The notes beneath the pieces are model-generated. The model ran no database searches. It was given only the letters and a program-made list of their open reading frames with translations, and was not told where the DNA came from. The position numbers were made by a program, and so were the translations under genes. A DNA stretch of 64,000 bases from Cranoglanis bouderius. Lineage: Eukaryota; Chordata; Actinopteri; Siluriformes; Cranoglanididae. Where the stretch lies: contig CM042568.1 of assembly GCA_023630585.1 (NCBI GenBank), positions 721,016-785,015 on the forward strand. Direction: 5' to 3'. Positions 11,340-24,289 of this stretch are shown here, piece after piece. Position 1 is the first letter of the stretch; each line of letters starts with the position of its first letter.

Positions 11340-13160
11340 AATAAATAAAAACTTAAATGAATAAATAGTTGGAATATTGCTGTGGTATAAGAGGAATAAA
11401 ACACTCAGGGACATGCTGTTATAGGAAAATAGCCAAGGTCATGGTAACTTAATGCTGCTTTAATGTGAAAATGGTGATGACAGCCATTCAGAGTGCATTT
11501 ATTTGATGAAAATGCTGTGTCCTGTGTTTCACTTTCCCTTCCCTTGCTGTTAGTCACATGGTTTGCTCCTTATTTGCATAAAGTTAATAAACCTGACTTA
11601 GTGTTTTTGCATCACTCGGCCCGTCCCACTTTGCATCGCCAACTCTCCAAACTCTTCCTCAGTCAGTAAATTCAGTAAATTTAGTAGTGACTGTTTAAAA
11701 GAACTATTGGAATAAAGGAGGGAAACAATGATGTGAAATGGTGGTTAAGTGGTTAACAACACACTTAACCCTGCTCAAGTTTCTTCCATATAAACAAATG
11801 TAAAAAGGAAAAATAGAAAATGTTTAGGAAAAGCACAGAGACAGAACAGTGAAGATCCAGTCAATCCCTTCAGTATTCCAGTACTGGCCAATCGCACTGT
11901 CACTTGAATGGCAACGGTCCACCAGTTTATATTTCCATTTGAGTGTATGCTGTGAACGATTTCTTCTCACTGGAGCTTTTTTTCTTTCTTTCTTTTGTAT
12001 GTTTGATGTTTGTTTTGTGCCTGTCTTTTGTTTTATAGCTTTAATCTTTAACTTTCTGTTTGCTTTATTTGGTGCCATTGTTCTGAGCGGTCTCAGGGCT
12101 GCTCGGTCCTCTGTGCCATGATGTGGATCCATGGTGCGCCATTCAGAGCAATGCCTGGTGGCACTTTAGCTGTGTGGACTGTGGGGGTTGTTCCAGTGTC
12201 AGCCATCAGTGGGACTGTAATCATCAGTCAGTAATTGTACACATAGAAAGTATACAATGTAGCTGGATCTCAAATAATAATAAAACTCAGCAGTGTTTGG
12301 AATTATTTAACTAGACTTGCAAATATCAAGGGATGGTAAAAAAAATAATAAATTCAGCAAATGCTGCAACTGAAAGAAAATCAATAAAGAAAACCACAGT
12401 TTTAGACTGTTTTAGCCATACAACATTAAGAGCTTACACAGTACATCATGATAGCCTATGTGTGCAATATCTTTATCACATGAAATTTCTACATACATCA
12501 CTTCCCCTTTCTTTCCATGGTAGGCAGCATTTTTGGGCAGAGAAAAAGTCTGCCTTGTTCAGAAGGCAATGTAAGGACAGCTGTCTAAAACAAAAATAAA
12601 TGAATACTGGTAGAGGTTGTAGATTGCAAGGACACAGCCTTTAGAACATCACTGATTTACCCACTGTACACACATACACCATTGTAAATGCCCTGTTCCA
12701 GAGTTATGAGCACAAATGTTTCCTGTCTCTCTTCTTGCATGGTTCACTCCTGATCTGTTTCTTTGATAACTCACTAATCATTAAATCCTGTTTGAGACGG
12801 AGCCAGATGCACTTGAGTCATGCATCAATGTTCACGGAAACGTCTGATTGCGCTTATAACCTGCTTCAGGTGTTCCGCTTATTCATGTCTCTAATACAGA
12901 GAGAGATGGAGAGACAGAATAAGACAAGCCCACTGAGGAGAGAAAGAGTGGAACCACACAGGACCAAACGTTCTTCCTTCCCAGTGCTTCTTGCTAGAGG
13001 AAGGCAGCTTGAGAGCCAGCAGAAAAATGGTGTCCTGAGAGCTTGTTTTAATGTCAGAGTTAACATTTATATAGGGGCGAACACCAGGAAGCATTCACCA
13101 TCCCGAAGAAAAGGTCCTTGGGAACTACAAGGTTCAGCTACAGCTTTAATGACGGACTAT
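11340..13160. other. Unannotated intergenic stretch
   Basis: No gene or element recognised. Short open frames here lack any family resemblance. Confidence 0.45.
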
Positions 13161-13166
13161 CACATA

Positions 13167-14839
13167 CAGTGGGGGAAAAAAGTATTTGATCCCCTGCTGA
13201 TTTTGTACGTTTGCCCACTGACAAAGAAATGATCAGTGTATAATTTTAATGGTAGGTGTATTTTAACAGTGAGAGACAGAATAACAACAAAAACATCCAG
13301 AAAAACACATTTCAAAAAAGTTATAAATTGATTTGCATTTTAATGAGTGAAATAAGTATTTGACCCCTTCGACTTAGTACTTGGTGTCAAAACCCTCACA
13401 GAGGTCAGACGTTTCTTGTAGTTGGCCACCAGGTTTGCACACATCTCAGGAGGGATTTTGTCCCACTCCTCTTTGCAGATCCTCTCCAAGTCATTAAGGT
13501 CTCGAGGCTGACGTTTGGCAACTCGAACCTTCAGCTCCCTCCACAGATTTTCTATGGGATTAAGGTCTGGAGACTGGCTAGGCCACTCCAGGACCTTAAT
13601 GTGCTTCTTCTTGAGCCACTCCTTTGTTGCCTTGGCTGTGTGTTTTGGGTCATTGTCATGCTGGAATACCCATCCACGACCCATTTTCAATGCCCTGGCT
13701 GAGGGAATGAGGTTCTCACCCAAGATTTGACGGTACATGGCCCCGTTCATATTCCCTTTTATGCGGTGCAGTTGTCCTGTCCCCTTAGCAGAAAGACACC
13801 CACAAAGCATAATGTTCCCACCTCCATGTTTGACGGTGGGGATGGTGATCTTGGGTTCATACGCAGCATTCCCCCTCCTCCAAACATGGCGAGTTGAGTT
13901 GATGCCAAAGAGCTCGATTTTGGTCTCATCTGACCACAACACTTTCACCCAGTTCTCCTCTGAATCATTCAGGCAAACTTCAGACGGGCCTGTACATGTG
14001 CTTTCTTGAGCAGGGGGACCTTACGGGCGCTGCAGGATTTCAGTCCTTCATGGCGCAGTGTGTTACCAATTGTTTTCTTGGTGACTATGGTCCCAGCTGC
14101 CTGGAGATCATTAACAAGATCCTCCTGTGTAGTTCTGGGCTGATTCCTCACCGTTCTCATGATCATGAGATATTGCATGGAGCCCCAGACCGAGGGAGAC
14201 TGACAGTTATTTTGTGTTTCTTCCATTTGCGAATTTGCGAATAATCTGGGCTGATTCCTCACCGTTCTCAAGATCATTGAAACTCCATGAGGTGAGATCT
14301 TGCATAGAGCCCCAGACAATGGGAGACTGACAGTTTCTTCCATTTGCGAATAATCGCACCAACTGTTGTCACCTTCTCACCAAGCTGCTTGGCGATGGTC
14401 TTGTAGCCCATTCCAGCCTTGTGTAGGTCTACAATCTTGTCCCTGACATCCTTGGACAGCTCTTTGGTCTTGGCCATGGTGGAGAGTTTGGAATCTGATT
14501 CATTGATTGCTTCTGTGGACAGGTGTCTTTTTACAGGTAACAAACTGAGATTAGGAGCACTCCCTTTAAGAGAGTCCTAATCTCAGCTCGTTACCTGTGT
14601 AAAAGACACCTGGGAGCCAGAAATCTTGCTGATTGATAGGGGATCAAATACTTATTTCCCTCATTAAAATGCAAATCAATTTATAACTTTTTTGAAATGC
14701 GTTTTTCTGGATTTTTTTGTTGTTATTCTGTCTCTCACTGTTAAAATACACCTACCATTAAAATTATACACTGATCATTTCTTTGTCAGTGGGCAAACGT
14801 CAAAATCAGCAGGGGATCAAATCATTTTTTCCCTCACTG
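13167..14839 (-). mobile_element. Complete-ended Tc1-like element, 1673 bp
   Basis: The element is flanked by TA at 13165-13166 and 14840-14841. The two ends form inverted repeats of about 200 bp (13167-13368 and 14640-14839) with few mismatches, beginning CAGTGGGGGAAAAAAGTAT and CAGTGAGGGAAAAAATGAT. The transposase lies inside on the minus strand. Confidence 0.93.
13340..14477 (-). pseudogene. Tc1-like (DD34E) transposase, broken
   Basis: The start MAKTKELSKD is at 14477, followed by a helix-turn-helix region. A partial tandem duplication (copies at about 14134-14244 and 14245-14361) repeats the RTVRNQPR segment and disrupts the frame. A second frameshift lies near 13970, before VKVLWSDET. 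The C-terminal catalytic half is an open 202-codon frame with WSDET, QHDNDPKHT and PIENLW all intact, DD34E by my count. The product cannot be made as one protein from this copy. Confidence 0.88.
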
Positions 14840-14841
14840 TA

Positions 14842-15549
14842 TGGTCAGATGAAGCAGTGGTGATTAGCATTAGAAGAGAAAGCAATATAGTGTATAGAGC
14901 AGCTCTCTGAAGATACTTCAGTCTACTCTGGCCTAGCTAATCTGCAGAGACACAACATGACTCAAGCTGCTCTGAATGCCTTATACCCAGAGAACCTACA
15001 ATGTCATGTGAGACAACTGGCTAACGTTTCTTCAGTTCCCCACTCACAACTCACTCCTACCTACAATTACAAACACCTGTCAAAATAATTATCCCTGATA
15101 ATATATCATTAATTAATGCAGCAACCTTCAGGTAGGTCTACTTAAAGCTATCCATCTAAGAAGCTACCTAGGCTACACAGTTCACTGGCTAGTTTTAGCT
15201 TGCAATTAATGTCACAACAAACTGTTGTTTTTATTTATAAGTCTTGATAAAGTGATGCAATTGTTTACTTGCCCAAACAGAGACGTCATAAGGTTTTTTA
15301 TGTTTCAAGTGCCATAGCATTTTGCCAACCCATCCAGTGATGCAGGACCAGTGGATTTCTGTGATCTTGAAAGCCCTCAGACTCTCACTGGTGTACAGAG
15401 ATGGATTGTGAAATAAATATATGTGTGTGCCAACTTCAGATCTGTATAGATGTCTCCTGGGACTTGGCACGGATCAAAACCAATGATCAGTGTTTTTTTT
15501 CTAGGTATTCCTTCTTGGATAGATCTAGATACATCTTTTAAACTAGTAG
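14842..15549. other. Unannotated intergenic stretch
   Basis: Between the Tc1 copy and the LINE relic. Nothing recognised. Confidence 0.4.
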
Positions 15550-16545
15550 TTATCAAACCCCCAATTAAAAAAACCCACCTCGACCCCATCAGCTGTCCAA
15601 CTATATGGCAATATCAATCCTCCCCTTTATATTCAAGATCCTCAAGGTCCTCAAGATATCTACATAGGAATAAAATTCATGAAATCTATCAGTCAGGATT
15701 CAGGCCCCATCATAACACAGAGACAGTACTGGTTAAAGTGGTAAATGACCTACTACTGGACTGTAATCAGGGTTGTGTCTCCTTGCTTGTGTTGCTTGAC
15801 CTTAGCGCAGTTTTTTTTATACCACAGATCATAATATTCTGATAGATAGACTACAAAATGTGGTTGGAGTTAAGGGAACGGCCCTCTCAGGTCTTATTTG
15901 ACTGGTATGATGTTCCATAAGGCTCTGGTCAATCATTCTTAAACATGGTATTAGCTTCCACTGTTATGACGATGACACACAGTTATATGTTTTAGCAAAG
16001 CCAGATGACAGACACCAGCTTAATAAAGCTGAGAAATGTGTAAATGACATTAGATACTGGATGCTTAGTAAGTCTGACAAGACAGAAGTACTTATACTAG
16101 GACCACAGGCAGCTAGAAGCAAACTTTCTGATTATTTAGTAACTCTGGATGGCCTTTCAGTTACATCATGTGCAGCACTAAAAGACCTTGGTATGATTAT
16201 TGACTCCAGTCTTTCATTTGAAGCACATGTAGATAATATTACAAGGTAGCTATAGGATAGCTTTATTTCATGTCAGAAATATTGCAAGATAAGAAATATA
16301 ATGTCACTGCATGATGTGGGAAAAATTAGTTCATGCTTTCGTCACCTCTAGGTTGGATTATTGTAATCCCTGGCTGGATGTTCCAGTAGGGACATAAACA
16401 AGCTCCAGTTAGTCCAGAATGCAGCTGCAAGAGTCCTTAATTGAAACAGAAGATTTGACCACACTACTCCTATCTTATCTACACTTCATTGGCATTTCGC
16501 ATTAATTATAAAATACTACTATTGATCTGCCACGCCTACTTTGAT
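15550..16545 (+). pseudogene. L2-like LINE reverse transcriptase relic
   Basis: Translated segments in shifting frames match non-LTR reverse transcriptase: YQSGFRPHHNTETVLVKVVNDLL and LLDLSAVF near 15690-15820, then HCYDDDTQLYVLAK near 15960, then KTEVLILGP, LKDLGMIIDSSLSFEAHV and, near 16420-16500, a degenerate AAARVL..DHTTPIL..LHW stretch typical of the C-terminal part. The YADD polymerase motif reads YDDD. Frameshifts, stops and deletions show that it is dead. L2 is my best assignment from the motif order; Rex1 or another CR1-group LINE is possible. Confidence 0.75.
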
Positions 16546-16654
16546 CAAAAAGTGCAGGCTCTTTGTTGGTACCTTGAATAGTGAAAATCCTGGAAATGAT
16601 GGAACAGGGGAAAGAGGCTTGAATGAGTGACTGATGGTGTCACTCATATATTCC

Positions 16655-16772
16655 CACCATACATTCCCACCTCACACCCAGTGTTCCTGGGATAGACTCC
16701 AGATTCACCACCACCCTGACCAGGATAAAGAGGTTAGTGAAGTTGAATGAATGAATAAACAAAATAATTAAT
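16655..16772 (+). repeat. SINE 3' tail
   Basis: Sequence around CAGTGTTCCTGGGATAGACT followed by ACCAGGATAAAG and a (GAAT)n tail matches the 3' half of a common fish SINE. The tRNA-like head is absent. Confidence 0.6.
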
Positions 16773-16774
16773 CA

Positions 16775-19395
16775 CTATTACAGTAATTAGAAGCTATTAG
16801 TGTGGTATGTTTGTAAATGATGGCAGAGAGAGTCTGACAAACAGTGAGAGCTAACATGTTCCAGCTTATAAACAATTAAAATAATATATAATTAGTTGCA
16901 ATTATAACAACAACAATGAATCACTGGGTTTTTTTGTTTGTTTGTTTGTTTGGTTTTTTTTGCAATGTTAGTTGGATTGGTGTCAAGAGTCAAATATTTC
17001 TGAAACCGCAGAAATTTTGGCATGATTTTCAGTAAAACTTTAGGCGAAGCTCTAGGCATTGAGGTGGCATGTGTGTTCATAGCGCAGAGACATATTTCTC
17101 TCATTATTCATGTTCACTTAAGTTATACATTGTTCAGAAAATCCTATGACCTTTCTGAAAGTGCCTTTCCTTTTTCTTTATCCTTCTGGGTTTTTTTTTT
17201 TTTGTGTTGTTGTTGTTGTTTTATGATTCAAAGAAAAATCCTGCCATATGTTCAGCTGAGCAGCTACAGTGGCTGTGATATTTTTTTAATCGTTTTTTTT
17301 TTCTTCCAGGTAATATTTTGCAGGATGTAGATGAAACATTTTAATCAGTAAGCAAAATAAATGATTGAGCCTCATAAATCTGGGGGAGTAGTTTGCTTTG
17401 GCAAGAGCACAGGAAGGAAAGACTGTCCACTGGTTTTATGAATCTTGTCTGATGTAAGGACACACATGAGTACACTTTTAAGGCATAAGCTATAGTCTCC
17501 ACCCATTTATACAAGACTAAATAACACATGGATACTACATTACCACCCAGTACCTCCCATGATGTGATTTGTTGCAGATAGATAGATATGATTTGTTTTA
17601 TGCAAAAAATGGCTGCTGTGTGAAAAAATAAATAATGAATTTTTGTATTTCCTTAAACGCAAGAAATCAGGAACTTTGGCATTGGATCTCCACATCTTAG
17701 ATTTTGGTGTGAGTGGGAAGTGCAGACTGATGGGAAGTTTTTGTACTGGCGCCTTCAGTGATGTGAAATGGCTGGTTAATTATGCGAACGTGTCGTGCCT
17801 TTAATTAATTATATATGCGAATGTTCACTCAAGACATCATGGTGGAAACGGGGTCTTCATGCACTTTGAGGTAAATCATCCAGTTGTACTTCTATAAGTG
17901 TAAAAGAGGACTTCTGGATCAGTGACATACAACAAGAATTTGCAAATGAGGTGTAAATACTTTAGGAGCAATAAAACATAACTGATAGCTGTGATCAAAG
18001 CAAGTGATTCATTCGTATGTGGGAAAAAACAGAGATCTGTGTTGGTGGTTGTGTTTAGCCCTCTTTCTATCATGCATAAATCAGGATTTCAAAATCCTGA
18101 GGCACTGCAGGGTCCCAGAGGATAAATACTAGCCATGTTTTAACGGAAATAGCTAGTTGCATGTTTGTAATACAGGCTTCTGATGCTTGGGGTTTAGCCA
18201 ACTCCACTATGCTACAATATTTCACTCCTAGCTATGACCCTGTTTACTGCTCAGAAACATAAAAATGGCAGAACCCAACAGTGTGCTAGTTCTGACTGGC
18301 GTTTAAGCCTCTTTCACACCACATTTTCACCACGCTGTTTTGCTAGCTGGTGATGCAAAATCAGGCGATCCCCGTCCTGATGGTAGGTTTTTTGGATTGC
18401 TATCGGCTCACATGACCAAGGCTTATAAATTCACAGGTAAAAGTTCATCTAGTTAAAGTCGACATGCCACAAAGTGAAAGTAACCGCTAACAGAAGAACA
18501 TCCCTTTTTCACATCCCGTATTCTTTTCTGGGACAATCCTATATGAATTTGGTCTGACTGCTGTTTCAGCTGAGAAAGCAGAAAAGCATCGTTTTCAGAT
18601 GTCTCCCATATCGCTCCTTACTGTTGGGTTTATCCTTCCTGTCAGTCATGTTGTAAACAAACCCCCATGGATCTTTTACTCCACCCCCATTATTTACTGC
18701 TCATAAACACAAACATGGTGAAATGCAGCTATTAAAACTAAGGGTCTTTGCTAAAATGTGCAATGATCCTTAAACAAAATCAAATAAGTAAACCTGGGAA
18801 CTGCTTTTTTTCAAGATGGAGGAATTTTCTGACTGCAAAGACAATGAAGATGTACAAGTTAGCTACATTTGTCCTGGAGAGATGATGCAGTTGTTAATGA
18901 TATTTATAATAATATTTATAGTTATAGAAGCTGTTTAATTCATCATCACAGTAACAAATCAGCAAGTTATTTGGCATTGTTATTACTTCTAATGTAATTT
19001 TGTTAATGTGGATAAACTCCACCAGCCACTGGAGATTCTGGGAGGTGGGTTTGTCGTATATGTGGACGTGGACATGGATAGGATGCAGGGTAAAAAAAAA
19101 AAAAAATCAGTTTCTGTTGTTCACATTTGTTGTTCAAACATTAAACGTCTCATATTCATACACATCTTATAAATCAATAAAATTGTTGGTCCTTTCATCA
19201 CAGGGATCACGGACACAAAACGAGATTGATGAACTGATGATGAAGCTGCCGCTTCTATCTGCTGCCAGGTTTCTGTTTACAGACAGTCAGGTTTTGCTGG
19301 ATCATGGAATTATCAAGGGATAAAAAGTGAACGGTGCATGAAATTGGCTTTGACACAAATTTGGCTGCTTAAAACGGAGAGAAAATTCATCTTAG
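16775..19395. other. Unannotated intergenic stretch
   Basis: AT-rich, with T-runs and a short (TTG)n near 17205. No gene or repeat family recognised. Confidence 0.45.
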
Positions 19396-19396
19396 C

Positions 19397-19968
19397 AGCA
19401 CTGATGTTCCCAGTATGCAAGGAAGGACAACTGGTGAACCGGTGACAAGGTCGCCTGGTCCGATCCCACAGAAGAGCTACTGTATCACAAATTGCTGGAA
19501 AAGTTAAAGCTGGCTCTGATAGAAAGGAGTCAGAACACACAGAGCATCACAGCTTGCTGCGTATGGAGCTGTGTAGCTGCAGACCGGTCAGAGTGCCCAT
19601 GCTGACCCCCTGTACACCACCGAAAGCTCCTACAATGGACACATGAGCATCAGAACTGGATCATGGAGCAATGGAAGATGGCATCCTGGTCTGATGAACT
19701 GTGTTTTCTTTTTTCATGTGGACGGCCGGGTGTGTGTTTGTGGCTTACCTGGGGAAGAGATGGCACCAGGATGCACTCTGGGAAGAAGACAAACCAGTGG
19801 AGGCAGTGTGATGCTCTGGGCAATGTTCTGCTGGGAAACCTTGGGTCCTGGCATTCATGTGGATGTTATTTTGACACGTACCACCTACCTAAACATGCAG
19901 ACCAAGTACACCCCTTCATGGCAACAGTATTCCCTAATGGCAGTGGCCTCTTTCAGCAGGATAATGCC
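19397..19968 (+). pseudogene. Tc1/mariner transposase relic, front half
   Basis: Plus-strand fragments in several frames read like a fish Tc1/mariner transposase: HQNWIMEQWKMASWSDE, the VLLGNLGSWHS stretch, and DQVHPFMATVFPNGSGLFQQDNA with the second catalytic Asp. The copy stops at 19968, where sequence from the other end of the same family begins on the opposite strand. Frameshifts and stops make it non-functional. Confidence 0.75.
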
Positions 19969-20235
19969 ACCAAAACAGCTCTGACCCATCAAGGCATGGA
20001 CTCCACAAGACCTCTAAAGATGTGCTTTGGTATCTGACACCAAGACGTTAGCAGCAGATCCTTTAAGTCCTGTAAGTCATGAGGTAGGGCCTCCGTGGAT
20101 CAGACTTGTTTGTCCAGCACATTCCACAGATGCTTGATCGGACTGAGATCTGGGGAATTTGGAGGTCGAGTCAACACCTTGAACTTATTGTCATGTTCCT
20201 CAAACCGTTCCTGAACAATTTTTGCAGTGTGGCAG
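19969..20235 (-). pseudogene. Tc1/mariner transposase relic, inverted back half
   Basis: This carries the C-terminal part of the same transposase family as 19397-19968 in reverse orientation. On the minus strand it runs back toward the catalytic region and is interrupted at 20236 by a solo LTR; it resumes at 21009. The two halves meet tail to tail at about 19968. Confidence 0.7.
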
Positions 20236-20573
20236 TGTTACGACCCGGTCTAGGTCGGGCCACAACATACAATGAAATAATGTGTTGGCGAGACCAGGAT
20301 TGCGTTTGCTTTGTTTTATTTTCACTCCTTTTTCTCGTTTCAGTGCTTTTTGTCTTCGGTATCCGACCAAGCCAAAATAATAACCAAAAGTTCCCTCTAA
20401 CTATTCAAAAAGGAACTAATTAATCTAAAAAGGAAGAAAACAAAAATAAATCTTCTTCCCTCAGTCCTTAGCTAACCAGAACCAAGAGAAAATGAATTAA
20501 CATAAATGGCGCAGACTTCCTACTAACCACGATTAACAGTGTGCTATTATAAATGGGAGGTGTAATTTACAAG

Positions 20574-20669
<96 letters not shown>

Positions 20670-21003
20670 AATGAAACATTTAAACTTAAAGGGGCAGAGC
20701 ACAAACAAAGTCAACATACACAATGCAATATCGGCACTACAAAGCATCGGCAAAGATCTACCCCGGGGATGGAGACTGATGAGGCTTAAGTACAGGTCCG
20801 GAAATCTACCGCCAACCAATCCCACAGCACGAGGCCGGAGCAGGCATGAACAAGTTGTGATCATCCAATAGCAAGCCGTAACGTGATGTATTGTGGTGGG
20901 CGTGGCCTAAAGGAGGAGGAGGAGACAAAAGACACCCATCCCACCACCGACATAGACACACAAATGGAACATAGTACACAGAAATACGATTGAGAACATA
21001 ACA
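20236..21003. mobile_element. Solo LTR, 768 bp, with 5-bp target duplication
   Basis: The insert begins TGTTACGACC and ends ATAACA (TG...CA termini). It is flanked on both sides by GGCAG (20231-20235 and 21004-21008). Removing it and one GGCAG restores an uninterrupted transposon sequence. It has no coding capacity and carries an internal A-run and (TA)n array at 20574-20662. It probably derives from a Ty3/gypsy-type element by LTR recombination; the class is inferred. Confidence 0.85.
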
Positions 21004-21008
21004 GGCAG

Positions 21009-21064
21009 GGCGCATTATCCTGCCGAAAGAGGCCACTACCATTAGGGAATACCGTTGCCACTGC
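21009..21064 (-). pseudogene. Continuation of the inverted transposase relic
   Basis: Minus strand encodes AVATVFPNGSGLFRQDNA, the catalytic segment also present in the plus copy at 19917-19968. It continues the fragment 19969-20235 after the LTR insertion. Confidence 0.75.
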
Positions 21065-22250
21065 CTTTAAATACAAACACTCACCTTTAAACCTGAAAAC
21101 AAGGAGGGATCGAAAACATAGAACTATATGAATGAGAAGATTTAAATAAATCTAATAGGAGTCTAGTATATCACCAAGTACTGAATGAATAGTACTAGTT
21201 GTAATTATTACATCAATCACTGGTTTAATTTAACAAAATGGCTTCAACATTCATTATTCAGTAGCACATAGAATAGCACTTGATCCAGCACAGACTGTTA
21301 TTTTATTTTATTATTATATGCTCTGACAGTTACTCATGCGCAACAACTTAATGTACTAAATCGAGGACATGAAATCATGTATTGACATGTGTTGGATGGA
21401 TGTAGGTGATTCTATCATGTTTTTAGTTTGCATTTACAGTAACTCAGATTTGCATAAGTTCCAGGAAACACAGATTAAGGAGGAATTGTCACTGGTGAGA
21501 ACATCTTGGCATCGAATGGAATTGTTGTTTTGTTTATGATCATGTTTAATAAGTTAGCTTCTGGTTTCTTAGAACAGTTACACAACTCCTTCAAACCGGA
21601 TGGATCAGAAAGATAATTATTTCTAACGGAGTCTTAATGCTAGCCCTGAGCTGTTTCACCAGCCTTGCTAAGCTTCTAGGATTTCGAATCAGCTCAGCCA
21701 GTGCACCTGTAGGTGGAACACTGCGTTTGTCATCATTTTCAGGGAAGATGTTTTCGTGATGTAGACACTACAGAGCACACGTGTGGATACGGGCTGTCGC
21801 AGATGAAAAATGGAGCAGGATGAGGGCAGGATTTGTGCCGTGGGGGTTTATTAGCATTGTGTTAGCCAGCACTTGGCAGCTAATGCATAACGTCAACAAG
21901 CCCTGAGCTCTGACAGACACCTGAATCCAGCACGAATATTTCCCTCATTTTTTTTTTTATAACTTGTAAAAACATTTTCGCTCAGGCTAGCATCACCAAA
22001 ACCTGTGCAGTATTATGGCTAGCACTAATCTATTGATAATCATATAAATAATTTTTTTTTTTAATTCCAACCATAAACATTTATCACCTAAAAGAAATGT
22101 TACTCATTTACACTTTCACTAAGGTTAGCTTTTTATGCTAGATCCTAGATTCTAAATATGATTAGAAATGAATCGCTAATCCGAGTCACTCCTAAGCTTT
22201 TACTCCTACTCTTGGTGGAATTCCAACTTTATAGAACTGCTGAAAAACTT
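21065..22250. other. Unannotated stretch, partly complex
   Basis: No coding signal. The part 21770-21930 is non-repetitive and holds several homeodomain- and POU-like words, so it is a candidate conserved element. Confidence 0.4.
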
Positions 22251-22254
22251 TAAC

Positions 22255-22505
22255 AATTTCAATTCAATTCAGTTTTATTTGTATAGCGCTTTTAACAATA
22301 GACATAGCAGCTTTACAGAGATACATAAATTTTGGATCTAAATTTTAAATTGATAAACTTATCCCCAATGAGCAAGCCAGTGGCGACAGTGGCAAGGAAA
22401 AACTCCCTGAGACGTCATGAGGAAGAAACCTTGAGAGGAACCAGACTCAAAAGGGAACCCATCCTCATCTGGGTGACACCGGATAGTGCGATTAGAAGTA
22501 AATCC
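22255..22505 (-). repeat. L2-like LINE 3' tail
   Basis: The reverse complement contains GGTTCCTCTCAAGGTTTCTT, CTCAGGGAGTTTTTCCTTGC and ends near AAAGCGCTATACAAATAAAA. This is a widespread fish LINE 3' untranslated end. The same family occurs at 33380-33600 in the other orientation. Confidence 0.7.
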
Positions 22506-22509
22506 CTTC

Positions 22510-23505
22510 TATAACTGTATGATACATGATATAAAGTGCTATAAAAGACCCAAAAATAATATTTTACTTATTTACACTTTAAAAAAAAAAAACATTTTCA
22601 CTCTGGATAGCTTTACTAAAACCTGTGTAGTATTAATGCTAACCCGGAACTAGAGCTAATCCTGAATGCTAATCTTTTCTGTCAGCTATTTCCTGAGCAA
22701 GATTAATCCAGAGTAATCTTTCGAAATCTGCTTGAAATCTAAAAGCTAACCTAGTCCTTACTCCAATGCTCAGCTAATCCTCAATTTATTCCTGACCTTA
22801 ATCTCCACGAGCAGCACAGATTTTACAACTGTTTTATCCATTTTAATTCCAATCTTGTGACATTAGCATGATCCTCGAGCTGACCGTTTGCCAAAAACCC
22901 TTATGTTCTCATTAAGAGACTTGAAAAGCCTAGGCGAAAGCCCAGGTTTCTCTTCCTGCCTAAAATGATCTTCCTTCTCACACTTCTACTGTGAGTGGAA
23001 TAGCAGATAAGCAAGCAGTGTTATACTCTTCACAATTGCAATAAGGCACGTCTGAATCTTGAGGTCAGAGTGTGTTTAATGATGTTGGAACAAGCTAGAA
23101 TGAGGTTTAGGCTGTGTGTGTGTGCATGTGCTTGTGTGTGTGTGTGTGTAGAGGAGTTTGGATTTGTAGAGTATGAAGTGGGAGGTTACCTCCTTAGTGC
23201 AGCAGTGCAGGTCATAAAGCTAAGTTGAAAATATTGACTTATTTAGTAGCATTGACCATTTATGTCAAATAATAAGCCCTTTTAGCAGTTGGTCTGCATG
23301 GCTAGCTAATGCTAGTTCAGCTGGCTATATAGCTACCAGTTCAAAGTACCTTTTTTTAAGAATAGAAACTGGTATAGTGAGAGGCAAGGGAGAATCCAAC
23401 AATTGCAAGAAGAGTCCTCATAATTAGAGTCACACAAGGGTATTCCATGATCATGGTTGAAGCACAGAAAAGTGTAAAATAAATAAATGAATATGGAAAC
23501 CGGAA
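22510..23505. other. Unannotated stretch
   Basis: Plain intergenic sequence with a short interrupted (GT)n near 23115-23148. Confidence 0.45.
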
Positions 23506-23509
23506 TCCA

Positions 23510-24287
23510 AGACTTGGAACTTAATTATACAGAATTTCATTTTGCAAAGATACTCAGAGTTCTCACCTGGTCAGCAATAGTTACAAATGACATGGAACTC
23601 AGATATCAGGGGCTTCACTGCATCACAGTTCTAGCTCACCCTTCCAACAATCACCTGGATGAAGTATGTCAACGATGTCATGTGGAACAGGACTCGTCTT
23701 AGGACTGACTAGAAATGTGATCAGAGATGACCACCACACTCTTGTAGAACCTGGAGAACATGCATGGTGATGCCCAAATCCTGGACTGGCAAAATAATGG
23801 CCATGAAGAGATGTACCTAATAGAGTAGCATGCCTATAGGCCATGGTGATGATGTACCCCATTCGCTGAATCTTTGCTTAGACAAGGGAGTCCCTCAGGT
23901 CTTTCTTTTATGGCAGAACAGTTAGTCTGAGGATCAAATGGATGCCATTTGATATAAACAGTACCATATATAGCACACCAGGCACACAAGGAAAACTATG
24001 GAGGTTTGCCTTCATGGACTGCAGAAAGGTCAGTTGATTGATTTGGGTGATATGGTGATATGACCTTGTACAGGCATCCCAGAACCACAAGAGTGCCCCA
24101 GAATCATCTGGCCATCATTGCACACAAAGAGAGCTTTTCTCCAGAGTAGAGCTAATTCCCCCACTCTTTTTGCTAAAGTGACTGGTAGACAAAGGCTTTG
24201 TTCAGAGACACCTATTTCAGCTTGGCATGTTGCATAGGCTTGTAAAGAGAGACCTTAGGGGACTCCAAAACAGGGGGAAATCTCACA
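23510..24287 (-). pseudogene. DIRS-like element: tyrosine recombinase, C-terminal part
   Basis: On the minus strand, shifting frames give PVTLAKRVGELALLW (recombinase box with the catalytic Arg), a later TPLSKQRFSEW segment and FSRFYK (box with the nucleophilic Tyr). These match the tyrosine recombinase of DIRS-type retrotransposons in order. The upstream part lies at 25623-26292, separated by an inserted Tc1. Stops and frameshifts are frequent. The assignment comes from motif recognition only. Confidence 0.65.
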
Positions 24288-24289
24288 TA

